From contig NZ_JAUSRB010000002.1 in assembly GCF_030811595.1 (NCBI RefSeq), positions 6,634,001 to 6,698,000 of the forward strand: 64,000 nt of DNA, given 5' to 3'. The translations under genes and the position numbers were made by a program. Positions 15,352 to 23,902 of this stretch are shown piece after piece (the first letter of the stretch is position 1; every line of letters begins with the position of its first letter). The notes under the pieces are model-generated. The model did not search any database and was not told the origin of the DNA. It saw nothing but the letters and a program-made list of their open reading frames with translations. The stretch is from Streptosporangium brasiliense (GTDB lineage: Bacteria; Actinomycetota; Actinomycetes; Streptosporangiales; Streptosporangiaceae).

Positions 15352-16149
15352 GTGTTCAGACGTCTTTCCCGGTGGACGATCGCCCTGCCCGTCGCACTCG
15401 CGCTGGCGGGTCTGTCCGGGTGCGGGTCCGGCGGATCAGCCACGACCTCGGCGTCGGCTTCCGCGGCCGGTGGCGGGGCCAAGGAGGTGACGGTGTTCGC
15501 GGCGGCGTCGCTGACCGGCACGTTCACCGAATTCGGCAAGACCTTCGAAGCCGCGCATCCAGGCACGACGGTGAAGTTCAACTTCGGCTCCAGTGCCACG
15601 CTGGCCCAGCAGATCACCCAGGGCGCGCCGGCGGACGTGTTCGCCGCCGCCAGCCCGGCCACCATGAAGACCGTGACGGACGCGTCGCTGGCGAGCGCGC
15701 CGACCACGTTCGTGCGCAACAAGCTGCAGATCGCCGTGCCCGCCGACAACCCGGCCAAGGTGGACGAGATCAGAGACCTCACCGATCCGAAGGTGAAGGT
15801 GGCGCTCTGCGCCGAGCAGGTGCCGTGCGGCGCCGCGGCGGTCAAGGCGCTGGACGCGGCCGGGTTGAAGATCACCCCCGTCACGCTGGAGCAGGACGTC
15901 AAGGCCACCCTCACCAAGGTCGAGCTGGGCGAGGTGGACGCGGCGCTGGTCTACCGGACCGACGTGATCGCCTCGGCCGGCAAGGTGCAGGGCATCGCGT
16001 TCCCCGAGGCGGACAAGGCCATCAACGACTACCCGATCGCCACGCTGACCAAGGCACCCGCTGGTGACCTGGCCAGGCAGTTCGTCGACCTGGTGCTGTC
16101 ACAGCAGGGCAAGGACGCGCTGACCAAGGCCGGCTTCGAGGCTCCCTGA
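15352..16149 (+). CDS. modA: molybdate ABC transporter substrate-binding lipoprotein
   Basis: 265 residues, starting at GTG with GTGAGGAG 9 bases upstream. A lipobox LSGC at about residue 22 marks a lipoprotein. The mature protein begins VTVFAAASLTGTFTEFGKTFEAAHP and continues FNFGSSATLAQQITQGAPADVFAAAS, the classic ModA oxyanion-binding segments (Ser in AASL and SSA). The later segment ALVYRTDV is also standard. No modB or modC follows: the next gene is 150 bases on and unrelated, so this copy is an orphan whose permease must be elsewhere, or the operon has been broken. A hairpin follows the stop. Confidence 0.92.
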   Translation: MFRRLSRWTIALPVALALAGLSGCGSGGSATTSASASAAGGGAKEVTVFAAASLTGTFTEFGKTFEAAHPGTTVKFNFGSSATLAQQITQGAPADVFAAASPATMKTVTDASLASAPTTFVRNKLQIAVPADNPAKVDEIRDLTDPKVKVALCAEQVPCGAAAVKALDAAGLKITPVTLEQDVKATLTKVELGEVDAALVYRTDVIASAGKVQGIAFPEADKAINDYPIATLTKAPAGDLARQFVDLVLSQQGKDALTKAGFEAP

Positions 16150-16175
16150 CCCGCATGGTCACTCCCGCGCGCCGA

Positions 16176-16206
16176 TCCGGCGGCCCCGCCCGGCGGAGCC
16201 GCCGGA
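16176..16206 (+). terminator. hairpin after modA
   Basis: Perfect 9-bp arms TCCGGCGGC and complement around 13 bases, 27 bases past the modA stop. Confidence 0.6.
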
Positions 16207-16303
16207 CGCGCGACGTCCTTCGGGAAGCGTCCGGGCTGTTTGCCATGGCGCCGTACCGCTCGCGGCCGGACGGCAGCCCCCGAGAGACCCACGCCTCCCC
16301 CGC

Positions 16304-16540
16304 ATGAACGAGCTCTCGCCGGCCGGCCACCACGACCGCAACGCCATCTGTCTCGGCGGCCCCTGCCACGGCCTGCTCACCCACGTCGACCAGGACATCG
16401 GCATCCTTACCGTCCCCGTCCCGCGCCACTCGCCCGACCAGCCTGAGATGCACGCCCGCTATCGCATCACCCGGGAGCGGGTCCGCTACTGCGGCCAGGC
16501 CGAGCCGTACGTCGCCCTGCACTGGGCCGACCCGCCATGA
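16304..16540 (+). CDS. small cysteine/histidine-containing hypothetical protein
   Basis: 78 residues with strong third-position GC bias in this frame. It contains CLGGPCHG near residue 16 and a second half HARYRITRERVRYCGQAEPYVALHWAD that looks like a compact beta fold. The three cysteines and nearby histidines could bind metal. Not recognised as a known family. No clear ribosome site. It lies in the gap between modA and the phosphatase gene and could be chance, but the composition supports coding. A longer minus-strand frame covering the same bases has no protein-like sequence. Confidence 0.5.
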   Translation: MNELSPAGHHDRNAICLGGPCHGLLTHVDQDIGILTVPVPRHSPDQPEMHARYRITRERVRYCGQAEPYVALHWADPP

Positions 16541-16678
16541 GGCGGCTCGGCGGCGCGCGCCGTGATCTCGTCTGAGAGCCCGCGGCCGACCGGGGCCCTC
16601 CATCCGTCCGGAAACCTACGTCCAGGAAGTAGGGGCGGCTGTCGTCCCAGGGCCTTTCGGGCAAGCCCACTTCCGGGA

Positions 16679-17467
16679 CTACTGGTTGCGGATCAGGTCC
16701 AGCAGCGCCGCGTGGGTCTCCTGGTCGGCCGCCACGACGAGCCCGCCTGCGCCGGCGTGCGGCGGCCGTCCGTCGAGGCCGGTCACCACGCATCCGGCAG
16801 CCCGGCACAACGCGATCCCGGCGGCGAAGTGCACGCTGTCATGCTGTCGGCCGTCGGTGACGTAGGCGGCTCGCCGACCGGCGGCGACCCAGGCCACGGC
16901 CAGGGTGGTGGAGACGACGCGCGGGCGGAACCGCTCGGCGAACCCCGGCTCGGCGAGCAGGGCGGCAGCACGGAAAGCGGGCGAGTTCGGGAACGGCGGG
17001 TCGAGGTTGACGTCCACCAGCCGTGAATCGGGCGACGGTCGGAGCGGCCCGTCCAGGCCGTCGCGGCGGACGTAGGCGTGGACGCCGTCGGTCCAGAACA
17101 CCTCCTCGGTGAACGGGTCGGCCGAGGCCGCCACCGTGATGTCCGATCCCACACGCAGGGCGACGTTCACCGCGACCAGCATGCTGTGCGCGGTGTAGTT
17201 CAGCGTTCCGCACAGAGGGTCGACCAGCCACACGCGCTCCGCCCCCGCCGGACCTGTACGCCCGCTCTCCTCACCGATCACGGCATCGCCGGGCCGGGCG
17301 GCGCCGATCGTGTCAAGGATGGCCTTCTCCGCTTCCACGTCGGCGACCGTGGCGAAGTCACCACCGGATTTCTCCAGGCGCGCCAACGATGTGCCGAACA
17401 TGGTGCGCACGACGGCTGCTCCCGCCTGCGCTGCCGTACAGGCCAGCTCAACATCTGTGATCAGCAT
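16679..17467 (-). CDS. inositol monophosphatase family protein with altered metal motif
   Basis: 262 residues of the IMPase/FBPase/CysQ superfamily. Motifs: GEESG (metal site) and WLVDPLCGTLNY, where the usual DPxDGT has Cys86 in place of the second Asp, a metal ligand in known enzymes. The third motif reads QHDSVHFAAGIALCRAAGC rather than WDxxAG. The active site may therefore use fewer metals or be inactive. The ATG for MLITDVEL is chosen as relatives begin there. The gene lies immediately downstream (93 bases) of the SARP gene on the same strand, possibly co-transcribed. Substrate unknown. Confidence 0.8.
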   Translation of the reverse strand: MLITDVELACTAAQAGAAVVRTMFGTSLARLEKSGGDFATVADVEAEKAILDTIGAARPGDAVIGEESGRTGPAGAERVWLVDPLCGTLNYTAHSMLVAVNVALRVGSDITVAASADPFTEEVFWTDGVHAYVRRDGLDGPLRPSPDSRLVDVNLDPPFPNSPAFRAAALLAEPGFAERFRPRVVSTTLAVAWVAAGRRAAYVTDGRQHDSVHFAAGIALCRAAGCVVTGLDGRPPHAGAGGLVVAADQETHAALLDLIRNQ

Positions 17468-17560
17468 GGGTCGCAGGATAGACCAGGCGAGATCGGCCGC
17501 CACATGACGCCGGGCCGGTTGCCGGCCGTGAGGGCCCGGCGGCGGATCCGCGCAGCGCTG

Positions 17561-20500
17561 TCAGCCGGGCAGCGCTGTCAGCCGGTCGGTGGCCTCGTGG
17601 GGTGTCAGGTCGGCGCCCCGTCGGTAGGCGGTGTCGTAGTCGGTACGGCCGAGCCGTTCCGCGATCACCTCCGCGAGGGAGCGCAGTTCGGTGTCGCCGT
17701 GGTCGAAGGTGCCGCGGATGGCCCGGCTCAGGCCGAGCGCGGTGGCCGCGCCGGCCGGGTCGTCCTCCAGGAACAGCAGCCGGGCCAGGAGCTGGGCGGC
17801 CCAGGGGGTGTCCATGCGTGCCTGCGCCGCCTGCACGGCACGGGGCAGCAGCTCGCGCGCGGGTGCGGCGTCCCCGGCGGTGAGGAGGTTCGCCGCCCTG
17901 GCGGGTACCAGCAGGTTCTCAATCGTCTCCGCCGTAAGGCACAGCCGGCGGGCGAGTGTCTCCATCCGGTCGAGTTCCTGGTCGGCCCGTTCGATCTCGC
18001 CGGAGCGGCGATACAGCTCGGCCAGGCTGCCCAGGACCTCGATCTCCAGCACGGGCTGACCGCGCTCACAGGCCGCTCGTCCGGCGGTTTCGATGTCGTG
18101 CCGGGCGCCGGTCAGGTCGCCGGCGCGCATGCGTTCGGTGGCGAGCCCGAGCCGGGTCGAGACCTCGTCCTGCGAGCCGAGGTCGGTGGCGATCGCGATG
18201 CTGTGCTCGTAGGCGGCGATCGCCTCGTCGTGTTCGCCACCGATGGCGTGGATCTGCGCCAGGCCGTACAGCGTCTTCGCCGTCCACCAGCGGTCGCCCG
18301 CCTCCTCGAACACGTGCAGCGCCGCTGCCATCGCGGTCGCGGAGCTTTCCCGGTCGCCCCGTCCGCGGTACCGCATGGCTTCGATCATGAAGGTGCAGGC
18401 GATCGCCCAGCGGTCCGAGCCGCTGCGCACCCGGGCGACCTCCTGGTCGACCAGCTCGTCCAGCCCGACTGCCGCCGCCACCATCAGCGCTGTCGTCAGC
18501 AGCATCGGATAACGCCGCAGCGCGTCCGTGTGCGCGCAGTCGTCGATGAGCGCGCGCAGCCGCTCGGGGTCGGTGACCGGCCCGCCCTCGCCGGCTACCA
18601 GGTGGATCGCGGTGAAGGCGGCCCGGGCGTCGGCGGGCAGCGCGTCGCCGAACTCGGCGACCTTGGCGACGTAGGCATCGGCCCGAGCGTCGTAGCGGAG
18701 CATGACCCAGTACCAGTACAGCGGGCCGAGGAGGCGGGCCGCCGCATCGGCGTCGCCGGTGTCGATGGCCGTTTGCAGGGCGAACATCAGGTTGTCGTAC
18801 TCGGCCTGGAACAGCCGCAGCGACTCCACCTGCCTGTCCGAGCGCAGCAGCGGCTCGTGTTCCTCGGCCAGGTCGGCGAAGTGCCGCACGAGCCTGCGCA
18901 GGACGGCTCCGGCCTCCCCCGCGAGGCGGAGCTTGTCCGCCGAATGGGCTCGGATGGTCTCCAGCATCCGGTAGCCGTCGCCGGCCCGCTCCACGATGGA
19001 CTTGTCGACCAGGGAGTCCAGCAGATAGACGACCTCGCTCGCGGGGAGCGTCTCGTCCGAACAGACCGCCTCGATCGCGGCGATCCCGGTTCTCGCCAGA
19101 AAGATCGACATTCGGCGGGCCAGCGTCCGTTCTTGGTCGGTGAGGAGGTCCCAGCTCCATTCGATGACCGCATGGAGTGTCCGCTGCCGCGGCTGAGCGG
19201 CCCGGTTACCGGTGCTGAGCAGCCGGAAGCGGTCATCCAGCCGCCGGGCGAGCTGGTCGGCGCTCATGGTCCGCAGCCGCGCCGCGGCCAGCTCCAGGGC
19301 CAGCGGCAGCCCGTCCAGCCGGCGTACGATGTCCACGGTCGTGGCCGCGGTCGGCGCGTCCAGCGTGAAGCCGGGCTGTACGGCTGCCGCGCGATCGAGG
19401 AACAGCCGCACCGCGGCCGACTCGCCGGCCCGAGCGGGATCCGCGTGCGCCGGCGGCAGTCCGAGCGGGCCCAGACGGCACAGCGTCTCACCCATGACTT
19501 CCAGCGGTTCCCGGCTCGTGGCCAGGATGGTCAGGTACGGCTGGCGCTCCAGCAGCTGCCCGGCGAACTCCGCGACGGGGCCGGAGATCTGTTCGCAGTT
19601 GTCAAGCACCAGCAGACCTTCGTCACCGGCGAGCAGGTTGGCCACCCGCTCCAGCGGGGTGCCGGACGGCCGGGCATCGGCGACACCGAGCGTGCCCAGC
19701 ACCGCCTCGGGCAGCCCGTCCGCCGTGGTCACCCCGGCCAGGGGGACGAGCCAGACCCGGCCACGCCGATGGGCTCGATGCCGGCTCACCGCCTCCACGG
19801 CCAGCCGGGTCTTCCCCACGCCCCCAGGGCCGACAACGGTGACCAGCCGAGAGGTCTCCAGCGACCCGGCCAGCGATCCCAGCTCCGCAGCCCGGCCGAC
19901 GAAGCTGGTCAACTGGGCCGGCAGGCGTCCCGGCACCGCCTCCGGCCGGGCCTGTTCCACCTCGGGGATCTCCAGCTCGCCCCGCAGCACGGCCAGGTGC
20001 GTTCTGCGCAGTTCCTCGGACGGGTCGACGCCCAGTTCCTCGGCGAGCGTGCCGCGGACCTGTTCGAACACGGCCAGCGCATCGGACCGGCGGCCTGCCG
20101 CGTGCAAGGCCCGCATGCGCAATCCGGCCAGCCGTTCGCGTAACGGGTGGCCGGCGGCCACCGCCGCCATGTCGGCCAGGATCTCGTCGTGGCGGCCCAG
20201 CCGCAGCTCCGCCTCGAACCGGTCCTCGATCGCCGCGACGCGCAGCTCCTCCAGCCGCGCGCCGGCCGTACCGGCGAAGGGGGCGTCGCGCACGTCGGCC
20301 AGCGCGTCTCCCCGCCACAGCGCCAGCGCCTCGTCCAGCAGCGAGTCCGCTCGCTGTACGGCGCCCGCGGCCAGTTCGCGACCGCCCCGCTCCGCCTTCT
20401 CCTCGAACCGGTGGGCGTCGACGTCCTCGGCGCGTACGTGCAGGCGGTATCCGCCGGCCGCCCTCTCCACGGCCCCGGCCCCGCCCAGAGCCCTGCGCAG

Positions 20501-20707
20501 CCGATGCACCAGCCCGTGCAGTGCGTTGACGGTGCCCCCGCGCGGATGCTCCCCCCACAGGCCGTCGACGAGTGCGTCGACCGACACCGTCTCGCCCTCG
20601 GCCAGTGCCAGCCGGGCCAGCAGCGCGCGGACCATGACGCCGCCGACATCGATCGGCGCGCCATCGTCGGCATAGGCCCGGACCGGTCCCAGCACCTCAA
20701 TCCGCAT
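17561..20707 (-). CDS. SARP/AfsR-type regulator: BTAD domain plus NB-ARC-like ATPase
   Basis: 1,048 residues. Residues 1-95 form an OmpR-like winged helix (VSVDALVDGLWGEHPRGGTVNALHGLVHRLRRAL). Residues ~95-245 form the bacterial transcriptional activation domain. An NTPase follows with P-loop GPGGVGKT around residue 295 and LVLDNCEQ Walker B. The C-terminal ~450 residues are helical TPR-like repeats. Such proteins activate transcription on direct repeats. The ATG giving MRIEVLGPV is preferred over a TTG two codons earlier. It is divergent from a serine hydrolase gene preceded by two GCTGAAAG repeats 21 bases apart, a plausible target. Confidence 0.92.
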   Translation of the reverse strand: MRIEVLGPVRAYADDGAPIDVGGVMVRALLARLALAEGETVSVDALVDGLWGEHPRGGTVNALHGLVHRLRRALGGAGAVERAAGGYRLHVRAEDVDAHRFEEKAERGGRELAAGAVQRADSLLDEALALWRGDALADVRDAPFAGTAGARLEELRVAAIEDRFEAELRLGRHDEILADMAAVAAGHPLRERLAGLRMRALHAAGRRSDALAVFEQVRGTLAEELGVDPSEELRRTHLAVLRGELEIPEVEQARPEAVPGRLPAQLTSFVGRAAELGSLAGSLETSRLVTVVGPGGVGKTRLAVEAVSRHRAHRRGRVWLVPLAGVTTADGLPEAVLGTLGVADARPSGTPLERVANLLAGDEGLLVLDNCEQISGPVAEFAGQLLERQPYLTILATSREPLEVMGETLCRLGPLGLPPAHADPARAGESAAVRLFLDRAAAVQPGFTLDAPTAATTVDIVRRLDGLPLALELAAARLRTMSADQLARRLDDRFRLLSTGNRAAQPRQRTLHAVIEWSWDLLTDQERTLARRMSIFLARTGIAAIEAVCSDETLPASEVVYLLDSLVDKSIVERAGDGYRMLETIRAHSADKLRLAGEAGAVLRRLVRHFADLAEEHEPLLRSDRQVESLRLFQAEYDNLMFALQTAIDTGDADAAARLLGPLYWYWVMLRYDARADAYVAKVAEFGDALPADARAAFTAIHLVAGEGGPVTDPERLRALIDDCAHTDALRRYPMLLTTALMVAAAVGLDELVDQEVARVRSGSDRWAIACTFMIEAMRYRGRGDRESSATAMAAALHVFEEAGDRWWTAKTLYGLAQIHAIGGEHDEAIAAYEHSIAIATDLGSQDEVSTRLGLATERMRAGDLTGARHDIETAGRAACERGQPVLEIEVLGSLAELYRRSGEIERADQELDRMETLARRLCLTAETIENLLVPARAANLLTAGDAAPARELLPRAVQAAQARMDTPWAAQLLARLLFLEDDPAGAATALGLSRAIRGTFDHGDTELRSLAEVIAERLGRTDYDTAYRRGADLTPHEATDRLTALPG

Positions 20708-20743
20708 GCCCAAAGGCTATGAGCACAAAGACGCGCGCGTGCC

Positions 20744-20772
20744 GCTGAAAGTGGCGCCATGCCGGCTGAAAG
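20744..20772 (+). promoter_or_regulatory. direct repeats, candidate SARP binding site
   Basis: GCTGAAAG at 20744-20751 and again at 20765-20772, start-to-start distance 21 bases. SARP regulators bind short direct repeats spaced by one or two helix turns. Located between the SARP gene and the hydrolase start. Confidence 0.4.
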
Positions 20773-20847
20773 AGCGTTCCAAGAGGCATGTAAGCGCCGA
20801 TGGACACCGTGGAGGACGTACGGAAGAAACGTCCGAAAGGCAGTGCA

Positions 20848-21993
20848 ATGGCAGCGCACGAGAAAATGCAGCAGGTGCTCGACTGGGCGGTGGACGAGGT
20901 CGGCGTCCCCGGTATCGTCGCCGACGTCAAGGACGGGGACCGGACCTGGTCCGCCACCGCCGGCGTGGCCGACATCCAGACCGGCGCCCCACGCCTGCCG
21001 GGGGAACACCTGCACACCGGCAGCAGCGGCAAGGCCTTCACCGCCGCCGTACTTCTGGCCCTGGAGGCCGAGGGCAGGCTGAGCATCGACGACGCGGTGA
21101 ACAAGTGGCTGCCCGGCGTGCTGAACGTCAACGGCTACGACGGCGACAAGATCACCATCAGGCACCTGCTCAGCAACACCAGTGGTCTGTTCTCCACCGG
21201 CCTGGCGGCGGAGGTGGCCCACCGATACGCCACCCGCTCCGGGTTCCTCCAGCATCGCTTCGACGGATTCACCACCGAGGAACTGCTGAGGGTGGCGGTC
21301 TCCCAGCCGCCGGTCGGTGAGCCCGGCGAACGCTTCGAGTACTCCAACGGCGGCTTCCACCTCGCCGGGGCGATCATCGAGAAGGTCACCGGCAGCAGCT
21401 ACGCCGAAGAGGTCGAGCGCAGGGTCATCCAGCCCCTCGGCCTGACCCACACCCGCGTGCGCTCCGCCCAGGACACCGGATACCCCGATCCGTACCCGCG
21501 AGCGTACTCCAACCTGTTCTTCAGGGACGGCGTCGACCCGGCGACGGCCACCCCTGAGAACTGGGAATCGCTGATGGAGGATCCCGGCCTCCCGTCCCTG
21601 GACGTCACCGAGTTCAACTCCTCCCTGGCCTGGTCGGCCGGCGACGTCGTCTCCACCACCGGCGACATGATCCGCTTCGTCAACGCGATGGCCAGCGGCA
21701 GCCTGCTGCCGCCCGCCCAGCACCGGCAGATGTGGACCACGGTCTCCACCGAAGGCAGCTACTGGATGCCGCACACCCGCTACGGCCTCGGCGTGTTCGA
21801 GTTCGATCAGCGGGCGACGGGCGGCCGGGCGCTGCGCGGCGTCGGCGGCAGCCTCTGGGGATCCTGGTTCTTCGCGGTCGGCACCCCTGACGGCCGGCAC
21901 GCCGTCACCGTCCACACCAACACCGAATGGAAGACCTGGGACCTCATGTTCAAGATCATCAATGCGGAGTTCGGCGTCTCCATCGCCGCGTAA
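20848..21993 (+). CDS. serine hydrolase of the beta-lactamase / D-Ala-D-Ala carboxypeptidase family
   Basis: 381 residues. The SxxK active-site motif is Ser59-S-G-Lys62 (HTGSSGKAFTA), the second motif is YSN in FEYSNGGFHLAG, and the third KTG-like position is probably GVGGS near the C-terminus. The order and spacing match class C / esterase EstB-type enzymes. No signal peptide, so cytoplasmic esterase or peptidase activity is likely. The ATG for MAAHEKMQQ has GAAAGG upstream; a start 48 bases earlier has no ribosome site. Probably controlled by the divergent SARP regulator. Confidence 0.85.
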   Translation: MAAHEKMQQVLDWAVDEVGVPGIVADVKDGDRTWSATAGVADIQTGAPRLPGEHLHTGSSGKAFTAAVLLALEAEGRLSIDDAVNKWLPGVLNVNGYDGDKITIRHLLSNTSGLFSTGLAAEVAHRYATRSGFLQHRFDGFTTEELLRVAVSQPPVGEPGERFEYSNGGFHLAGAIIEKVTGSSYAEEVERRVIQPLGLTHTRVRSAQDTGYPDPYPRAYSNLFFRDGVDPATATPENWESLMEDPGLPSLDVTEFNSSLAWSAGDVVSTTGDMIRFVNAMASGSLLPPAQHRQMWTTVSTEGSYWMPHTRYGLGVFEFDQRATGGRALRGVGGSLWGSWFFAVGTPDGRHAVTVHTNTEWKTWDLMFKIINAEFGVSIAA

Positions 21994-22152
21994 GCGCGCG
22001 ACATCGCCGCGGTCGCCGTCCGTGCCCTTCTCGATCGGTGTGTCGGCGAGGCATATGCCCTGACCGGGCCGGAGGCGCTGACGAAGGTCGGTCTCTCCGG
22101 GCGTCAGCGGATCGTCGGGGCGCTGGATGCGGGCGAGCCGGGGCCGGAACTC

Positions 22153-22554
22153 TCACAGATGACCATTTATGAGAACCGCTTCGTTCATGCGCCTGGTGAC
22201 GTCGGCCGGGGCCGCGGCGATGACGTCATTGAGCGTGTTCATGGAGGTCTGAAGGTCGGTGATGATCCGAGCGATGCGGTCGCGCTCTCGGTGGAGGTCG
22301 GCGAGCAGGTCTGAGCAGGTGGGGACGAGACGGTCGCCGGTGTCCCGCAGGCACGGCAGGACCGTGGTGATCGTTGAGGTGTTCAGACCGGCGGCCAGGA
22401 GGCTGCGGATGCGGCGGACGACGGCAACGTCCTCTTCGACGTATTCCCGGTAACCGCTGGGACGCCGCTGCGGGTGGAGCAGGCCCTGCTCCTCGTAGTA
22501 GCGCAGCAGGTGCACGGCCACGCCGGTCCGCCGGGACAGCTCGCCGATGCGCAC
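22153..22554 (-). CDS. MerR-family regulator
   Basis: 133 residues. The N-terminal MerR helix-turn-helix (VRIGELSRRTGVAVHLLRYYEEQGLL) is followed by RRPSGYREYVEEDVAVVRRIRSLL and a coiled dimer helix. A single effector-side Cys lies in VLPCLRDTG and one in VPTCSDLL; no metal-site pair is evident. The start is a GTG with GGAGG 6 bases upstream; a longer frame would begin in the target promoter. It is divergent from the MFS gene and probably activates it through the 19-20 bp spacer promoter. Its relatives regulate drug efflux. Confidence 0.88.
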   Translation of the reverse strand: MRIGELSRRTGVAVHLLRYYEEQGLLHPQRRPSGYREYVEEDVAVVRRIRSLLAAGLNTSTITTVLPCLRDTGDRLVPTCSDLLADLHRERDRIARIITDLQTSMNTLNDVIAAAPADVTRRMNEAVLINGHL

Positions 22555-22594
22555 AAGAACCTCCGGATGGCCGCGCGGACCTTGGCTGCCCGAC

Positions 22595-22626
22595 TTGACT
22601 CTCATATTGATGTGAGACTTTAGCGT
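22595..22626 (+). promoter_or_regulatory. MerR-type promoter with long spacer
   Basis: TTGACT at 22595-22600 and TAGCGT at 22621-22626, spacer 20 bases (19 if read as TTAGCG). The spacer holds the dyad ACTCTCA-N8-TGAGACT (22598-22619, one mismatch). MerR activators untwist such overlong spacers. Transcription would start within a few bases of the MFS ATG at 22634, so the mRNA would be leaderless. Confidence 0.65.
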
Positions 22627-22633
22627 CTGCAGC

Positions 22634-23827
22634 ATGAACGTGAACAAGGGTTTCGCGACGCTCGCGGCATTGTGCGCGAGCGTCTTCGTCGTGGGTACCT
22701 CGGAGTATCTGATCTCCGGGCTGCTGCCCCAGGTCGGAGCTGATCTGGACGTCTCCGTAGGAACCGCTGGACAAGCGGTGACCGCATACGCGCTCGGAGT
22801 GGTGGTCGGAGGGCCCGTCATGGCCCTGCTGACCGCGCGTCTGTCACGCAAGGGGCTCGCCGTCGGCCTGATGGCGCTGTTCGCGGCAGGCAGCGCGATC
22901 AGCGCCCTGGCGCCTTCGTTCGGCCTGCTCCTGGTGGGCCGCGTGGTGTCCTCGCTCAGCCACGCCGCCTTCCTGGCTCTGGCGCTGGTGACGGCGGCCC
23001 GGGTGGTCCCGGCCGAGAAGACGGGCTCGGCCATCGCCACCGTCGCCTCCGGCTTCACCGTGGCCACGCTCCTCGGGGTGCCCCTGGGGGCGCTGCTCGG
23101 GCAGAGTGCCGGATGGCGGGCTCCGTTCGCTGTACTGACCGCTCTTGCCGTGGCGGGCACCGTTCTCCTGGCCGCGGTGCTGCCCCGGCAGGAGGTGCCG
23201 GCAGCGCGACTGCGTGACGAGATACGCGTGGTGGCGCGTCGGCCGGTCATGCTCGCCATCGCCACTACCGCGGTGGGTTTCTCCGGGGTCGCCACAGTGT
23301 TCACCTACATCGCCCCGCTGCTGACCTGGGTCTCCGGCTTCTCCGCCGCGGCGGTCTCAGGTCTGCTGCTCGCCTACGGCGTGGGCAGTTTCCTCGGCAA
23401 TCTCACCGCCGGAAAGCTGACCGACAAATCGATGAGCGCAACCGTACGCGGGGTCTTCGGCGGGTTGACGGGGACGCTCCTGCTCATTCCGTTCGCCGCG
23501 GTGTGGCAGCCCACCGCCGTGGCCGCGGTCCTGGTGCTCGGCCTGCTCGCCACCGCGACCATCGCCCCGCTGCAGGGACTGATCCTGCGCCACGCGGGCG
23601 CCGCTCCGACCCTGGCCGTCTCCGCCAACGTGGGCGCCTTCAACCTGGGCGCCGCAGCCGGCTCGGTCATCGGCGGCACGATCGTCGCCGTCGGCGCTCT
23701 GCGCTGGACCGGCCTGGCGGGCGCGGCGCTGAGCCTGATCGGACTGGCCCTCACCTATCTCGTCCTGCCCCGGACACGGACGGCGCAGGACGCCGAACCC
23801 GAAGTCTCCACCCTCACCGCCGCCTGA
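22634..23827 (+). CDS. MFS transporter, DHA1-type drug/metabolite efflux
   Basis: 397 residues with twelve predicted spans. The opening FATLAALCASVFVVGTSEYLISGLLPQVGADL and the motif VVGGPVMALLTARLSRKG between spans 2 and 3 are typical of the AraJ/YdhP-like DHA1 group. ATLLGVPLGALLG is the antiporter motif C. No ribosome site is visible, in keeping with a leaderless transcript from the MerR-type promoter. Substrate unknown. Confidence 0.9.
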   Translation: MNVNKGFATLAALCASVFVVGTSEYLISGLLPQVGADLDVSVGTAGQAVTAYALGVVVGGPVMALLTARLSRKGLAVGLMALFAAGSAISALAPSFGLLLVGRVVSSLSHAAFLALALVTAARVVPAEKTGSAIATVASGFTVATLLGVPLGALLGQSAGWRAPFAVLTALAVAGTVLLAAVLPRQEVPAARLRDEIRVVARRPVMLAIATTAVGFSGVATVFTYIAPLLTWVSGFSAAAVSGLLLAYGVGSFLGNLTAGKLTDKSMSATVRGVFGGLTGTLLLIPFAAVWQPTAVAAVLVLGLLATATIAPLQGLILRHAGAAPTLAVSANVGAFNLGAAAGSVIGGTIVAVGALRWTGLAGAALSLIGLALTYLVLPRTRTAQDAEPEVSTLTAA

Positions 23828-23861
23828 TTCCCCGTCCATTCGCCCCGCAAAGGAGGTCGCC

Positions 23862-23900
23862 ATGCACGCGATCCAGATCGCCAGCCACGGCGGGCCCGGC
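23862..23900 (+). pseudogene. truncated quinone/zinc-type oxidoreductase N-terminus
   Basis: A good ribosome site (AAAGGAGG) stands 5 bases before an ATG reading MHAIQIASHGGPG, the usual opening of NADPH:quinone oxidoreductases. The sequence then turns into non-homologous low-quality coding and hits the convergent small membrane gene. Only about 13 codons remain, so a deletion has removed the rest. It was probably the second gene of the MerR-MFS operon. Confidence 0.5.
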
Positions 23901-23902
23901 CG

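Noticed and set aside
16022-16603. 193-codon minus-strand frame over the modA end and small-protein region
   Set aside because: It overlaps the modA C-terminus in antisense and its product is Arg/Gly-rich without motifs.
17078-20143. 1,021-codon plus-strand open frame opposite the SARP gene
   Set aside because: The minus strand has full BTAD and P-loop ATPase motifs. The plus product is low-complexity and lacks any fold.
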